Part shown: in pieces, positions 1 through 8,493 of the stretch
How positions within the stretch are numbered: the first letter of the stretch is position 1
Layout of the letters: each line of letters starts with the position of its first letter
Origin: Candidatus Poribacteria bacterium
GTDB taxonomy: Bacteria; Poribacteria; WGA-4E; WGA-3G
NCBI GenBank assembly: GCA_009839745.1
Contig: VXPE01000022.1
Coordinates: 1-39,366, forward strand
Length of the DNA: 39,366 nucleotides
Reading direction: 5' to 3'
Translations under genes and position numbers: made by a program
The notes under the pieces: generated by a model
Databases searched by the model: none
Seen by the model: only the letters and a program-made list of their open reading frames with translations
What the model was told of the DNA's origin: nothing

Positions 1-238
1 CCTGGGTTTGATCATAAACATAGACCCATTGTGGAAATATCGCTTGAAGATATTTCATCAGGTGGGCAGCGACAGCATCAGGGTCCCAGCTCCCTCTGCA
101 AAGGAACTTTGGAAAAGACCCATACCGCGTCTGGGAACCACTCGCTTGGTAAAGTTGCGTCAAGGTGCCTGAACCTGTGTGGGTAATAAACCCATAGATG
201 AACGCTTGGAAAAGCGCAAAGTTTTGGGAGTTGAACAT
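1..238 (-). CDS. Transposase N-terminal part (IS4/IS701-like DDE), cut by left edge
   Basis: Reading the minus strand from an ATG at 238 to the edge gives 79 uninterrupted codons. They contain GFITHTGSGTLTQLYQASGS, then FPKFLCRGSWDPDAVAAHL and WVYVYDQT. I recognise this pattern from the N-terminal region of DDE transposases of the IS701/IS4 type, where WVYVYD(E/Q)T leads to the first catalytic Asp region. The frame stays open upstream to a TAG at 338-340 but has no other ATG, GTG or TTG, so 238 is the best start. The C-terminal catalytic part lies outside the window, so I cannot say whether the element is intact. Its end must lie between 238 and lepA at 345, so the element borders or supplies the lepA promoter. 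Family assignment is by remembered motifs, not by search. Confidence 0.7.
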   Translation of the reverse strand, partial: MFNSQNFALFQAFIYGFITHTGSGTLTQLYQASGSQTRYGSFPKFLCRGSWDPDAVAAHLMKYLQAIFPQWVYVYDQTQ

Positions 239-305
239 AAACCGAAACTCCGATAGAATACCTTCTTGAAAAAGCTCGCAGACGGAATAAAAAAATAAGA
301 TTCTA

Positions 306-335
306 TGGACAACCCGACAGAAGGTGTGATATACT
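306..335 (+). promoter_or_regulatory. Candidate promoter of lepA (TGGACA-18-TATACT), near-leaderless
   Basis: TGGACA at 306-311 and TATACT at 330-335, preceded by TGTGA, form a plausible sigma-70 promoter with an 18-nt spacer. The lepA ATG is only 10 nt beyond the -10 box, so the transcript would have almost no leader. No Shine-Dalgarno sequence is visible before the ATG, which agrees with that. Confidence 0.45.
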
Positions 336-344
336 ATCTATATT

Positions 345-2150
345 ATGCCAACGAATCTTGAAAACATACGGAATTTCTGCATTTTAGGGCACATCGACCA
401 CGGAAAAAGCACCCTGAGCGATAGACTCCTCGAGCACACAAACACGCTCACCGAGCGCGATATGCGCGAACAGGTGCTTGATTTGATGGATTTAGAGCGT
501 GAACGCGGGATTACCATTAAAGCAACGGCTGTCAAACTCCATTACCCCGCCACTGACGGAAACCGCTACGAACTCAACCTGATCGACACTCCCGGACACG
601 TCGATTTCACGTACGAGGTCTCCCGTAGCCTCGCGGCGTGCGAAGGTGCCATCCTCATCGTTGATGCCGCGCAAGGGGTTGAAGCACAAACCTTAGCGAA
701 CGCATATCTCGCGATTGACAATGACCTTGAGATTATCCCAGTCGTCAATAAAATCGATCTACCCACCGCACAACCCGATGAAGCCAGACGGCAGATAGAA
801 GAGGTCATCGGTATCCCCGCCGACGATGCGCTCCTTGTTAGCGCGAAAATGGGGATCGGTATTCCCGCCATACTGGACGCAATTATCAACCGAATCCCCG
901 CCCCCGTTGGCGAGCCTGAAGCCTCTTTAAAGGCACTCGTGCTCGACTCTGTCTATAATAACTATCGCGGTGTCATCATGTATACACGAATCTTCGAGGG
1001 GAGTGTGAAGCCGGGGGAAAAGATTCAACTCATGGAGACGAAACGCTCATACGAAGTTGAGGAGGTCGGCATCTTCACGCCACAAATGCAACCGACTCCC
1101 GAACTCCGCACGGGTGCTGTCGGCTACCTCATCGCAGGTATCCGAGAAATCGACAAAGCAAAAATCGGGGATACAATTACACACCATACGAAACCGACAG
1201 CAACACCCCTTCCCGGTTATCGCGAGATGAAACCGCTTGTATTCAGCGGTCTCTATCCAGCGGACACAAACCAGTTTCATGCCTTGCGCGAGGCACTCGA
1301 CAAACTGCGCCTCAACGATTCCTCCTTCACTTTTGAACCCGAGACGTCTGTTGCGCTCGGATTCGGGTTTCGGTGCGGGTTTCTCGGTTTACTTCACATG
1401 GAGATTATCCATGAACGCCTCGAACGGGAATTCGGACTCGCGCTTGTTCGAACTGCCCCGAGCGTGATGTATCGAGTCTACTTGAAAACCGGTGGATACG
1501 TGCCGGTCGACAATCCAGCACATCTTCCAGAGCCAAATGATATCGAACGCATAGAAGAACCGTATGTCAATATTGACATTATCGTTCCGCGCGACTATAT
1601 TGGAAACGCGATGGAACTTTGTCAGAAGCGTCGGGGTGTATATAAGCGGATGAATCAATTGGACGCAAGCCGCGTGCAATTGTTGTATGAACTTCCGCTC
1701 AGCGAAATGCTAACGGATTTCTATCCGAAACTCAAATCATTGACACGCGGGTACGGTTCGTTAGAATACGACATTGGGGAATACAAAACCGAAAAACTCG
1801 TTAAATTAGATGTGCTACTGAACGGTAATCCTGTAGACGCGCTCTCGACGATTTTGCCACGAGACAATGCAGAAACGCGGGGCAAGGCATTAGTGTCCAA
1901 GTTGAAAGAACTCATTCCGCGTCAAATGTTTGAAGTCCCCGTTCAAGCCGCAATTGGTAACAAGATTGTTGCCCGTGAAACAGTGCGAGCCCTCCGAAAA
2001 AACGTTACTGCGAAATGCTACGGCGGCGATGTGACGCGAAAACGGAAATTGTTAGAGAGGCAGAAAGAGGGCAAAAAGCGACTCAAACAGATCGGTAATG
2101 TCGACGTCCCACAAGAAGCCTTTACAGCGATGTTGGCAACTGATGAATAG
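345..2150 (+). CDS. lepA: Elongation factor 4 (LepA), translational GTPase
   Basis: The 601-residue length is standard for EF4, the ribosome-dependent GTPase that remodels or back-translocates stalled ribosomes. G1 is GHIDHGKS at residues 15-22, the switch II motif DTPGH is at 81-85, and NKID is at 135-138. The LepA-specific C-terminus is present ([20 protein letters not shown] followed by [17 protein letters not shown]), so both ends are complete. The start ATG at 345 gives the usual [20 protein letters not shown] beginning. There is no Shine-Dalgarno, but a -10-like TATACT lies 10 nt upstream, suggesting near-leaderless initiation. In many bacteria lepA is followed by lepB, as here. The identification is secure. 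Confidence 0.98.
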   Translation: MPTNLENIRNFCILGHIDHGKSTLSDRLLEHTNTLTERDMREQVLDLMDLERERGITIKATAVKLHYPATDGNRYELNLIDTPGHVDFTYEVSRSLAACEGAILIVDAAQGVEAQTLANAYLAIDNDLEIIPVVNKIDLPTAQPDEARRQIEEVIGIPADDALLVSAKMGIGIPAILDAIINRIPAPVGEPEASLKALVLDSVYNNYRGVIMYTRIFEGSVKPGEKIQLMETKRSYEVEEVGIFTPQMQPTPELRTGAVGYLIAGIREIDKAKIGDTITHHTKPTATPLPGYREMKPLVFSGLYPADTNQFHALREALDKLRLNDSSFTFEPETSVALGFGFRCGFLGLLHMEIIHERLEREFGLALVRTAPSVMYRVYLKTGGYVPVDNPAHLPEPNDIERIEEPYVNIDIIVPRDYIGNAMELCQKRRGVYKRMNQLDASRVQLLYELPLSEMLTDFYPKLKSLTRGYGSLEYDIGEYKTEKLVKLDVLLNGNPVDALSTILPRDNAETRGKALVSKLKELIPRQMFEVPVQAAIGNKIVARETVRALRKNVTAKCYGGDVTRKRKLLERQKEGKKRLKQIGNVDVPQEAFTAMLATDE

Positions 2151-2205
2151 AAAAAACAAAACACACAATCGCGAACAATCAAATACCTATACTGGAGAAA
2201 GGAGG

Positions 2206-2312
2206 ATGCCATTCTCTCCAATGGGACTACACTTTGACAGAGAGTCAGTTTAGGCGTAAGTTTCCTCAAGGCAATCCATTCAGAACCCGATTCGTTCAAG
2301 GCAAACTAAATT
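2206..2312 (+). pseudogene. Remnant of a second signal peptidase I (lepB-like) gene
   Basis: Read in the frame ending at the TGA at 2310-2312, this stretch encodes TLTESQFRRKFPQGNPF. The intact lepB 600 bp downstream has ALTASQFKRKFPEGKPF, so 12 of 17 residues are the same. No start, catalytic Ser/Lys region or GDNRDxSxDSR motif accompanies it. After the matching block the sequence diverges and stops. I read it as the decayed piece of an ancestral or duplicated lepB left in the lepA-lepB gap. The left limit is uncertain; the well-supported part is 2238-2290. Confidence 0.6.
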
Positions 2313-2324
2313 GAGAAAAGGAGA

Positions 2325-3131
2325 ATGCTCTTTTCATTGAAGCTTCATAACATTATGAATAACGACGATATTCAATTATCTAAATGGCAAAAATTTCGGA
2401 AGACAATTGTATGGGAATATACCCAAGTTATTGTTGTAGCACTCATTCTCGTTTTCGGATTTATACGTCCCTTTGTTGTCGAGGCATTCAAAATCCCCTC
2501 CGGCTCAATGGAAGATACGCTTCTTATCGGGGACCGGATTCTGGTATGTAAATTTATCTACGGCATTAAAATCCCAGGCACGGACATCAAGGTTCTTGAT
2601 TTCCATAAGCCTACCCGAGGAGATGTTTTCGTTTTCATCCCACCCCACGATCGGGAACGAAATTTCATCAAGCGCATCGTAGCCGTTGAAGGGGATACTA
2701 TTGAGACCCGCGGCGACACACTCTATGTAAACGGTGAAGCGGTCGACGATGGGTATTACACCAAACACATGACCTTTAGCCATTTCAGAAGAGGGAATTT
2801 TCCACCCTTCCGTCAACCCGAGTATCTGCCAGAGAGTGATGGTTTTTCCGATTTCGCCCTAACGGCAAGTCAATTCAAACGTAAGTTCCCTGAAGGTAAA
2901 CCGTTCACTGTCCCCAAAGGCATGGTGTTTGCTATGGGTGATAATCGTGATCAAAGCAGCGATAGCCGTTCGTGGGGACCTGTGGACGTAAACGACATCA
3001 AAGGGCAAGCATTTATGGTGTACTGGTCATTTGACTCCCGTCCAGCGAAATTGTGGGAAGTGTGGAAAATGGTAGGGAACGTCCGTTTCAATCGAATCGG
3101 CAAACTCATCCATGCCTACCCATCTTTTTAA
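2325..3131 (+). CDS. lepB: Signal peptidase I
   Basis: This membrane-bound serine protease (S26A) removes signal peptides from exported proteins on the periplasmic face. One N-terminal transmembrane helix lies at about residues 31-50. The catalytic Ser is S61 in PSGSMEDTLLIGDRI and the general-base Lys is K116 in FIKRIVAVEGD. The C-terminal signature GDNRDQSSDSRSWGP is intact. At 268 residues it is a normal single-helix type. ATG 2325 is preceded by AAAAGGAG at a good distance, which favours it over the in-frame ATG at 2355. It follows lepA as in many genomes. Many substrates with signal peptides are encoded in this same window. A fragment of a related gene lies just upstream. Confidence 0.95.
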   Translation: MLFSLKLHNIMNNDDIQLSKWQKFRKTIVWEYTQVIVVALILVFGFIRPFVVEAFKIPSGSMEDTLLIGDRILVCKFIYGIKIPGTDIKVLDFHKPTRGDVFVFIPPHDRERNFIKRIVAVEGDTIETRGDTLYVNGEAVDDGYYTKHMTFSHFRRGNFPPFRQPEYLPESDGFSDFALTASQFKRKFPEGKPFTVPKGMVFAMGDNRDQSSDSRSWGPVDVNDIKGQAFMVYWSFDSRPAKLWEVWKMVGNVRFNRIGKLIHAYPSF

Positions 3132-3138
3132 GGATTGC

Positions 3139-3304
3139 TTCTGAGCTGCTGCGGACGTTGTCCTTGCAGATTCTGAATCGTTAAAAAGCCTTTGATAACT
3201 TGGAACTGGTTGGCATTAACCAAAAATCACCGTGAAACGAAGTGGAACGATTTAACCATCAACTCGACTCCATTACAAATGTTAAAGCACGAGTTGATGG
3301 TTAA
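3139..3304. repeat. Composite intergenic element, family 3 copy 1: conserved block plus 15-bp inverted repeat
   Basis: The block GAGCTGCTGCGGACGTTGTC followed by CTTGCAGAT (about 3145-3173) recurs almost unchanged at 34722-34749. Downstream is a perfect 15-bp inverted repeat, TTAACCATCAACTCG (3252-3266) and CGAGTTGATGGTTAA (3290-3304), with a 23-nt loop, 20 nt before the selB ATG. The 34.7-kb copy also has a perfect 15-bp inverted repeat of different sequence. No T-run follows, so this is not a typical intrinsic terminator. It could instead affect selB translation. Confidence 0.7.
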
Positions 3305-3324
3305 CAAATTCAATAGTTTAAAAA

Positions 3325-5265
3325 ATGCATCAACACAGACGACACCTCATCATTGGAACAGCGGGACATGTTGACCATGGGAAAACCGCGCTCGTCGGGG
3401 CACTTACCGGTATGGAGACCGACCGGCTCAAGGAAGAGCAAGAACGTGGTTTGTCTATTGAGTTAGGGTTTGCCTACTTCGACCTCTCGGACGACTCACA
3501 GGCAGGTATCGTTGACGTTCCAGGTCATGAAAAATTCATCCGAAGCATGCTCTCCGGGGCTTACGGTATGGATATAGTCCTCTTCGTCGTTGATGCGAAA
3601 GAAGGTGTTCAGGAACAGACCCTCGAACATCTGGCAATCTTAGATCTGCTCGGAATCTCAAACGGCATCCTCGTCATGACGAAATCCGACTTGGCGACCG
3701 CTGATGAATTGGCAGAAGCAACCGAAATGACGCAGGAGATGCTCATCGGGACAAGCCTTGAAGCCATCCCAACTGTGAGTGTTTCGGCATTAACCGGCGC
3801 AGGTATTGAAACACTAAAAGAGACCATCGTCAAACAGGTGGCACTCGCGACGGAAACGGAAGAGAACGATGGTATCCCGAGATTATACGTTGACAGGGTT
3901 TTCACCGTTCAAGGGTTCGGCGTTGTTGTGACAGGCACGCTCATCGGTGGATCGATCCATCGAGACCAGCGGATGGTGATTCTTCCGCAGGGACATGCTG
4001 TGCGGGTCCGAGGGATACAGGTCCATAATGAAGCGGCATCCGTAGCGCAGGCCGGACAACGGACAGCATTAAACCTTTCCGGTATCTCTGCACAGGACCT
4101 CCAACGCGGCGATGTGCTCTGTCCAATTGATTTCTCACGAGTGACAGACAATATTGACGTGTCGATGCAAGTGCTGTCTTCATTTCCAAGGATACTTGAA
4201 CATTGGACGCGTCTCCGGGCGTATCTCGGCACTCGCGAAATATTTTGCAGATTAATCCTACTCGTGGACGATGCCATTTTGCCGGGGGATACCGTCCAGG
4301 TTCAACTCCGCTTAGAACAACCCATCCTAACGTTCAGAGGCGACAGAATTATTTTACGCGATTTTTCAGCGCAATATACAGTCGGGGGTGGTGAAGTTAT
4401 TAACCCATTTGCCCCAAAGCATAAGCGGTTCACCCCTGAAACGATCGCTACTTTAGCACAATGGGAAGAAGCCGATGATGCCCAGGTCGTGAACACTGTC
4501 TTGGAAAATAGCGAGTCACTCTGCGTGCCAGAATCCGCTCTTCACTACTATCTACCGCAGTCCCAGACGAACGTGAATGCGATCTTAACCGGCTTGGAAG
4601 CAGACGGGAAAATTGTGCGCTGGGATAAATCGGGCAGATCACCGCTCGTTTCTGATGCGGTTCGGACGGCAAATATCAAAGAGAAAATTATAGAAACGTT
4701 GACAGCGTTCCATTCGGCAGAACCTCTCCTTGCCGGCCAAAATTCTTCACAACTGCGTCGAGAACTCAAATTGGACGAAATCGGCTTTGAGAAACTCGAA
4801 AACCGACTCATTACCGAGGGTCAACTCGCCAAAGACGGCAATCTTCTCCGATTGGCATCTCACGAAATCCAGTTTTCCGAAGAGGAAGAAACAGCGAAGG
4901 AGAGACTCGAAAAACTATTCTTGGAAGCAGGTATGAATACACCCACTTTCAACGAACTCAGCGCACACCTTCCAGACTATACACCGCAGTTGCTGGAATC
5001 CACGTTTTTCGCACTTCTGAACCTGGGACAGTTTGTCAAAATAGCGGATAACTTCTTTATTCACAAAACCGTTTTTGAGGAGATACAGGAATTATTAACC
5101 ACTTACCTTCGCAAAAATGATACAATAACTGTTGCCGAATTTCGAGAAACGGCACAAACTTCTCGAAAATATGCCGTGCCGTTCTTGGAATACTGCGATA
5201 GCCGGAACCTCACGATCCGAGACGGGAATATCCGTAAGTTGCATCCGCGGCACAGAGCACCATAA
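3325..5265 (+). CDS. selB: Selenocysteine-specific elongation factor SelB
   Basis: SelB is a GTPase that carries Sec-tRNA-Sec to UGA codons bearing a SECIS hairpin. The N-terminus begins [20 protein letters not shown] with the P-loop at about 14-21. DVPGH is at 64-68 and TKSD at 119-122 (G4). EF-Tu-like domains 2 and 3 follow ([20 protein letters not shown]), then a long C-terminal region of about 270 residues fitting the winged-helix repeats that bind the SECIS RNA. At 646 residues it has full family length. The tRNA-Sec gene selC lies 84 nt downstream, which confirms the assignment. No selA, selD or obvious selenoprotein is in the window. A 15-bp inverted repeat lies just before the ATG and no strong Shine-Dalgarno is visible. 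Confidence 0.97.
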   Translation: MHQHRRHLIIGTAGHVDHGKTALVGALTGMETDRLKEEQERGLSIELGFAYFDLSDDSQAGIVDVPGHEKFIRSMLSGAYGMDIVLFVVDAKEGVQEQTLEHLAILDLLGISNGILVMTKSDLATADELAEATEMTQEMLIGTSLEAIPTVSVSALTGAGIETLKETIVKQVALATETEENDGIPRLYVDRVFTVQGFGVVVTGTLIGGSIHRDQRMVILPQGHAVRVRGIQVHNEAASVAQAGQRTALNLSGISAQDLQRGDVLCPIDFSRVTDNIDVSMQVLSSFPRILEHWTRLRAYLGTREIFCRLILLVDDAILPGDTVQVQLRLEQPILTFRGDRIILRDFSAQYTVGGGEVINPFAPKHKRFTPETIATLAQWEEADDAQVVNTVLENSESLCVPESALHYYLPQSQTNVNAILTGLEADGKIVRWDKSGRSPLVSDAVRTANIKEKIIETLTAFHSAEPLLAGQNSSQLRRELKLDEIGFEKLENRLITEGQLAKDGNLLRLASHEIQFSEEEETAKERLEKLFLEAGMNTPTFNELSAHLPDYTPQLLESTFFALLNLGQFVKIADNFFIHKTVFEEIQELLTTYLRKNDTITVAEFRETAQTSRKYAVPFLEYCDSRNLTIRDGNIRKLHPRHRAP

Positions 5266-5349
5266 TTACATCACTTACTTTCTACTGGAATTCACCCAAA
5301 ACCACCGTGAACGTCGTGAACGGGAACCAGATTTAATAGTTAAAAAAAT

Positions 5350-5443
5350 GGGGGAGGATAGGGTCCGGTGGCCCTACCGGTCTTCAAAACCGGCTTGTCC
5401 ATGCAAGTGGATAGGTGGGTTCGACTCCCACCCTCTCCCGCCA
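5350..5443 (+). tRNA. selC: tRNA-Sec (anticodon TCA)
   Basis: The 94 nt including an encoded CCA fold with all the hallmarks of bacterial tRNA-Sec. There is an 8-bp acceptor stem (5350-5357 with 5432-5439, one G-U). The D-stem has 6 bp with only a 4-nt loop (5360-5365, CGGT, 5370-5375). The anticodon stem CCGGT/ACCGG carries loop CTTCAAA with TCA at 5384-5386. A long extra arm follows (5394-5414), then T-stem GTGGG/CCCAC with loop TTCGACT. The discriminator base is G5440. The 8+5 acceptor/T geometry separates it from a TCA suppressor of ordinary type. It is adjacent to selB. A TAGTTAAAAAAAT stretch immediately precedes the mature 5' end. Confidence 0.97.
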
Positions 5444-5464
5444 TTAGCTGAGAAGTAGACGGCA

Positions 5465-5554
5465 GCCATGCAACAACGGCGCATGGCGGATTTTTGAAAG
5501 GTTGGTGCCCAGCTGAGACTTTCCTGACAGCTCCCGTTAGGGGTAAATTAAAAG
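5465..5554 (+). repeat. Family 1 intergenic element, copy A (leader of lipA)
   Basis: It starts with a 7-bp hairpin, GCCATGC / GCATGGC (5465-5471, 5481-5487), around the loop AACAACGGC. It ends in CCGTTAGGGGTAAATTAAAA directly before the lipA ATG. This is the most diverged right end, but the stem carries compensatory changes relative to the GCCTGC/GCAGGC copies. Confidence 0.7.
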
Positions 5555-6448
5555 ATGTTAAAAACGCTTCCATTAGTTGAGCAAAGAACACCGCAAAGAC
5601 GGCATCCGTCCTGGATCAAAGCTCGAATGCCGAGTGGCGTTAACTACGCTGAACTCAAGAAATTGATGCGGAATCTGCAACTTCACACAGTCTGCGAAGA
5701 AGCGCGCTGTCCGAATATCGGTGAGTGTTGGAACAGCCGGACCGCCACCTTTATGATACTCGGTGATGTCTGCACGCGTCGCTGCATGTTCTGTGCGGTC
5801 AAAAAAGGCACGCCCGGTGGGATCGTCGATGCCGATGAACCGCGCAGACTCGGTGCAGCCGTCGGTCACTTAAAACTCAAGCATGTGGTTATCACCTCAG
5901 TCAATCGGGACGACCTTGTGGACGGAGGCGCGGGTATCTTCGCCGCATGCATCGCCGAAGCCCGGAAACATCGTCCGGGATGCACCGTGGAAGTCCTCAT
6001 CCCCGACCTCGAAGGCAATTGGGAGGCACTCGCTGTCATCGTGCAAGCACGACCTGAAGTGCTCAATCATAACACCGAAACAGTTCCACGTCTTTATCGT
6101 CGCGTCCGTCCGTATGCGAATTATCAACAAACCTTGAACCTGCTCCGCACCAGCAAACAACTGGATGCACAGATGCTCACAAAGTCGGGACTTATGGTCG
6201 GCTTAGGTGAGACTGTGACAGAACTCTTAGAGACAATGGAAGACCTCCGCAACACCGAATGTGATATTCTCACTGTGGGTCAATACCTCTCCCCTTCCGC
6301 GCGGCATTTGCCCATTCAACGCTATTATACCCCTGAAGAATTTGAAGAGATCAAAGAAGCAGGCATCGAAATGGGGTTTCGACATGTAGAGTCGGGGCCA
6401 TTAGTGCGGAGCTCCTACCATGCCGGTGAACAAGCAAGGTTAGCATAA
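5555..6448 (+). CDS. lipA: Lipoyl synthase (radical SAM)
   Basis: LipA inserts two sulfurs into the octanoyl chain on lipoyl domains of the 2-oxoacid dehydrogenases and the glycine cleavage H protein. The auxiliary 4Fe-4S cluster ligands are C47, C52 and C58 in VCEEARCPNIGECW. The radical SAM CxxxCxxC is C73, C77, C80 in CTRRCMFC. The C-terminal RSSYHAGE (from R285) carries the serine that ligates the auxiliary cluster. The 297-residue length is typical. The start ATG at 5555 directly follows a family 1 element ending GGTAAATTAAAAG. The only Shine-Dalgarno-like bases are the AGGGG about 12 nt upstream. No lipB lies nearby. Confidence 0.97.
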   Translation: MLKTLPLVEQRTPQRRHPSWIKARMPSGVNYAELKKLMRNLQLHTVCEEARCPNIGECWNSRTATFMILGDVCTRRCMFCAVKKGTPGGIVDADEPRRLGAAVGHLKLKHVVITSVNRDDLVDGGAGIFAACIAEARKHRPGCTVEVLIPDLEGNWEALAVIVQARPEVLNHNTETVPRLYRRVRPYANYQQTLNLLRTSKQLDAQMLTKSGLMVGLGETVTELLETMEDLRNTECDILTVGQYLSPSARHLPIQRYYTPEEFEEIKEAGIEMGFRHVESGPLVRSSYHAGEQARLA

Positions 6449-6527
6449 AACTAACCTCTATTATAGCATTTAACACGGGTCCTCTCCTCAATCGCGCCCT
6501 CTACATATCTCCAAGAAATTTTCAGAC

Positions 6528-6556
6528 TTTACATTAAATCCGATTTTTGATATACT
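6528..6556 (+). promoter_or_regulatory. Promoter of the PQQ dehydrogenase operon (TTTACA-17-TATACT)
   Basis: TTTACA at 6528-6533, a 17-nt spacer and TATACT at 6551-6556 match sigma-70 hexamers at five of six positions each. The leader to the ATG at 6674 is about 110 nt. Nothing else notable is seen in the 225 nt between lipA and this gene. Confidence 0.6.
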
Positions 6557-6673
6557 AATGCCTGAATCACACATTTTTGCAGCACTGCAAAATACCTCGC
6601 GTTTCCTTCATGACACGGTTTCTAAAGAAGTAAGAAGTTGGGATTGTCTCACCATCAGCACAAGGAGGGGAAC

Positions 6674-8401
6674 ATGAACAGACATATTTTCTCTGAAGCA
6701 TCAAACTGTTGTTCACACATAAAACGCGTAAGTTTCATTATCTTCGTCGTAAGTTTAGTATTTGCTGCGACACCGAGTCTCATCACAGCCGGAACCACAC
6801 CGGATATCCAACCCGTCACGAACGAGATGTTACTCTCATCACAAGACGACCCTGAAAGCTGGCTGATGTATGGACGGGACTACAGAAGCTGGCGATATAG
6901 TCAACTCACACAGGTTAACACTGAAAACGTCAAAAAACTCGTCCCGAAATGGGCATTTCAAATTGGAACACCCTTCGATAAGTTTGAATGCACGCCACTT
7001 GTCGTCAACGGTGTGATGTTCGTCACCACTCCCTACAGTAGTATCTACGCTGTGGACGCAAGAACCGGTAAGGAAATATGGCGGTATAATTATGAACTCC
7101 CCGACGATTTAGCGATCTGCTGCGGTATGGTGAACCGGGGCGCTGCTATCTTGGGCGATAAAATCTTTTGGGTAACGCTTGACGCACACCTGCTCGCCCT
7201 TGATGCGAAAACCGGCAGGGTCCTCTGGGACAGAGTGGTCGGGGATCTAACGAACGCTGAATCCCTTACTGTCGCCCCGTTAGTCGTCAAAGACAAAGTG
7301 ATTGTCGGCATATCAGGCGCAGAATACGGCATCCGAGGCTACATCGATGCGTATTACGCCGAAACAGGTGAACAGGCATGGCGATTTTACACCGTCCCTT
7401 CAAAAGACGAGCCCGGCGGTGACACATGGGAAGGCGATTCATGGATGACAGGTGGCGGATCCGCCTGGGTCACAGGTTCCTACGACCCGGAATTGAATCT
7501 TGTCTACTGGGGAACGGGTAACCCGGCACCAGACTGGAACGGTGCTGTCCGGAGAGGCGACAACCTCTATACCGACTGTATCGTTGCGTTGGATGCCGAT
7601 ACCGGAAAACTCAAATGGTATTTTCAAGCCACCCCCCACGATCTATGGGATTGGGACGGCGTGAGTGAACCCGTCCTGATCGATATGGAGATAGATGGCG
7701 CGCCGGTCAAAGCGTTGATGCAAGCGAATCGTAACGGCTATTTCTATGTACTTGATAGAACCAACGGAAAATTTCTATACGCAAGCACTTACTGCGAACA
7801 GAACTGGTCGGCGGGACTCGATGAAAACGGGCGTCCTACCGTCCTACCCGGCGTATCCACCTCAGAAGAAGGCACGATTCGCGTCTGTCCCGGCGTTGAA
7901 GGCGGCAAGAACTGGCCCCCCTCAGCCTATAACCCGCTCACAAATTACCTCTATATCCCATCGCTGGAACTCTGCGGTTCCTTTCATCAAGGGCGCGTTT
8001 TCTATGTGAAAGGTCTACCCTACCTCGGAAGTGGTATGACAGCAGAGAGGAACGAAGCTGGAGACATGGAGATGTGGGGACATATCAGTGCAATCGATGT
8101 CTCTACAGGTGAGATTAAATGGCGACACAAAACGAACTTCCCACAATGGGGCGGATGCCTCACAACGGCAGGCGGTCTCGTTTTTTCGGGGGATTTAGAG
8201 GGCAGATTCATGGCACTCTCGGCAGAAACCGGCGAAGTGCTTTGGGATTTTCAGACTGGATCCGGGGTTCTTGCACCGCCTATCACCTATCAACTTGACG
8301 GTGTCCAATACGTTGCGATAGCGTCAGGTGCTGTGAAATATGCTGAAGTTAATGCTCGCGAAGGCGGAACCCTTTTTGTGTTCGCGCTCTTTGATGAATA
8401 G
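6674..8401 (+). CDS. XoxF-like PQQ-dependent alcohol dehydrogenase, periplasmic, probable lanthanide type
   Basis: An eight-bladed quinoprotein of 575 residues that oxidises an alcohol (substrate not predictable) and passes electrons to cytochrome c. A signal peptide lies at about 16-40. The vicinal disulfide C149-C150 is in AICCGMVNRG, metal ligand E217 is in SGAEYG, and a GTGNPAPDWNG region is present. The PHDLWDWDGVSEP motif gives catalytic D326 and, two residues on, D328. In methanol dehydrogenases an Asp at this +2 position marks lanthanide enzymes (XoxF, PedH, ExaF), whereas calcium MxaF has Ala. ATG 6674 is chosen for its AAGGAGG at 6662-6668 and the fitting signal peptide; an in-frame TTG at 6638 lacks these. 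The binding protein and cytochrome genes follow, as in xoxFJG operons. Confidence 0.88.
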   Translation: MNRHIFSEASNCCSHIKRVSFIIFVVSLVFAATPSLITAGTTPDIQPVTNEMLLSSQDDPESWLMYGRDYRSWRYSQLTQVNTENVKKLVPKWAFQIGTPFDKFECTPLVVNGVMFVTTPYSSIYAVDARTGKEIWRYNYELPDDLAICCGMVNRGAAILGDKIFWVTLDAHLLALDAKTGRVLWDRVVGDLTNAESLTVAPLVVKDKVIVGISGAEYGIRGYIDAYYAETGEQAWRFYTVPSKDEPGGDTWEGDSWMTGGGSAWVTGSYDPELNLVYWGTGNPAPDWNGAVRRGDNLYTDCIVALDADTGKLKWYFQATPHDLWDWDGVSEPVLIDMEIDGAPVKALMQANRNGYFYVLDRTNGKFLYASTYCEQNWSAGLDENGRPTVLPGVSTSEEGTIRVCPGVEGGKNWPPSAYNPLTNYLYIPSLELCGSFHQGRVFYVKGLPYLGSGMTAERNEAGDMEMWGHISAIDVSTGEIKWRHKTNFPQWGGCLTTAGGLVFSGDLEGRFMALSAETGEVLWDFQTGSGVLAPPITYQLDGVQYVAIASGAVKYAEVNAREGGTLFVFALFDE

Positions 8402-8432
8402 TTGTCAGTTATCGGTTGTCGGTTATCAGTTA
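8401..8432 (+). repeat. Tandem GTTATCGGTTGTCGGTTATC-type degenerate repeat
   Basis: The stretch after the dehydrogenase stop repeats a GTTRTCRGTTATC unit. The same unit, in reverse orientation (ACTGACAACTGATAACTGAC), occurs at 16677-16700, and weaker forms occur at 25549-25570 and 10497-10512. All are intergenic. Confidence 0.5.
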
Positions 8433-8493
8433 AGAGACGCTTCGGTTGATTCAGAAATCTCTTTAACCGAAAACCAATAGATAGGAGGGTACC

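Noticed and set aside
5132-5591. Open frames on both strands across the tRNA-Sec gene
   Set aside because: They overlap a tRNA with complete Sec-type folding and show no protein-like motifs or ribosome sites.
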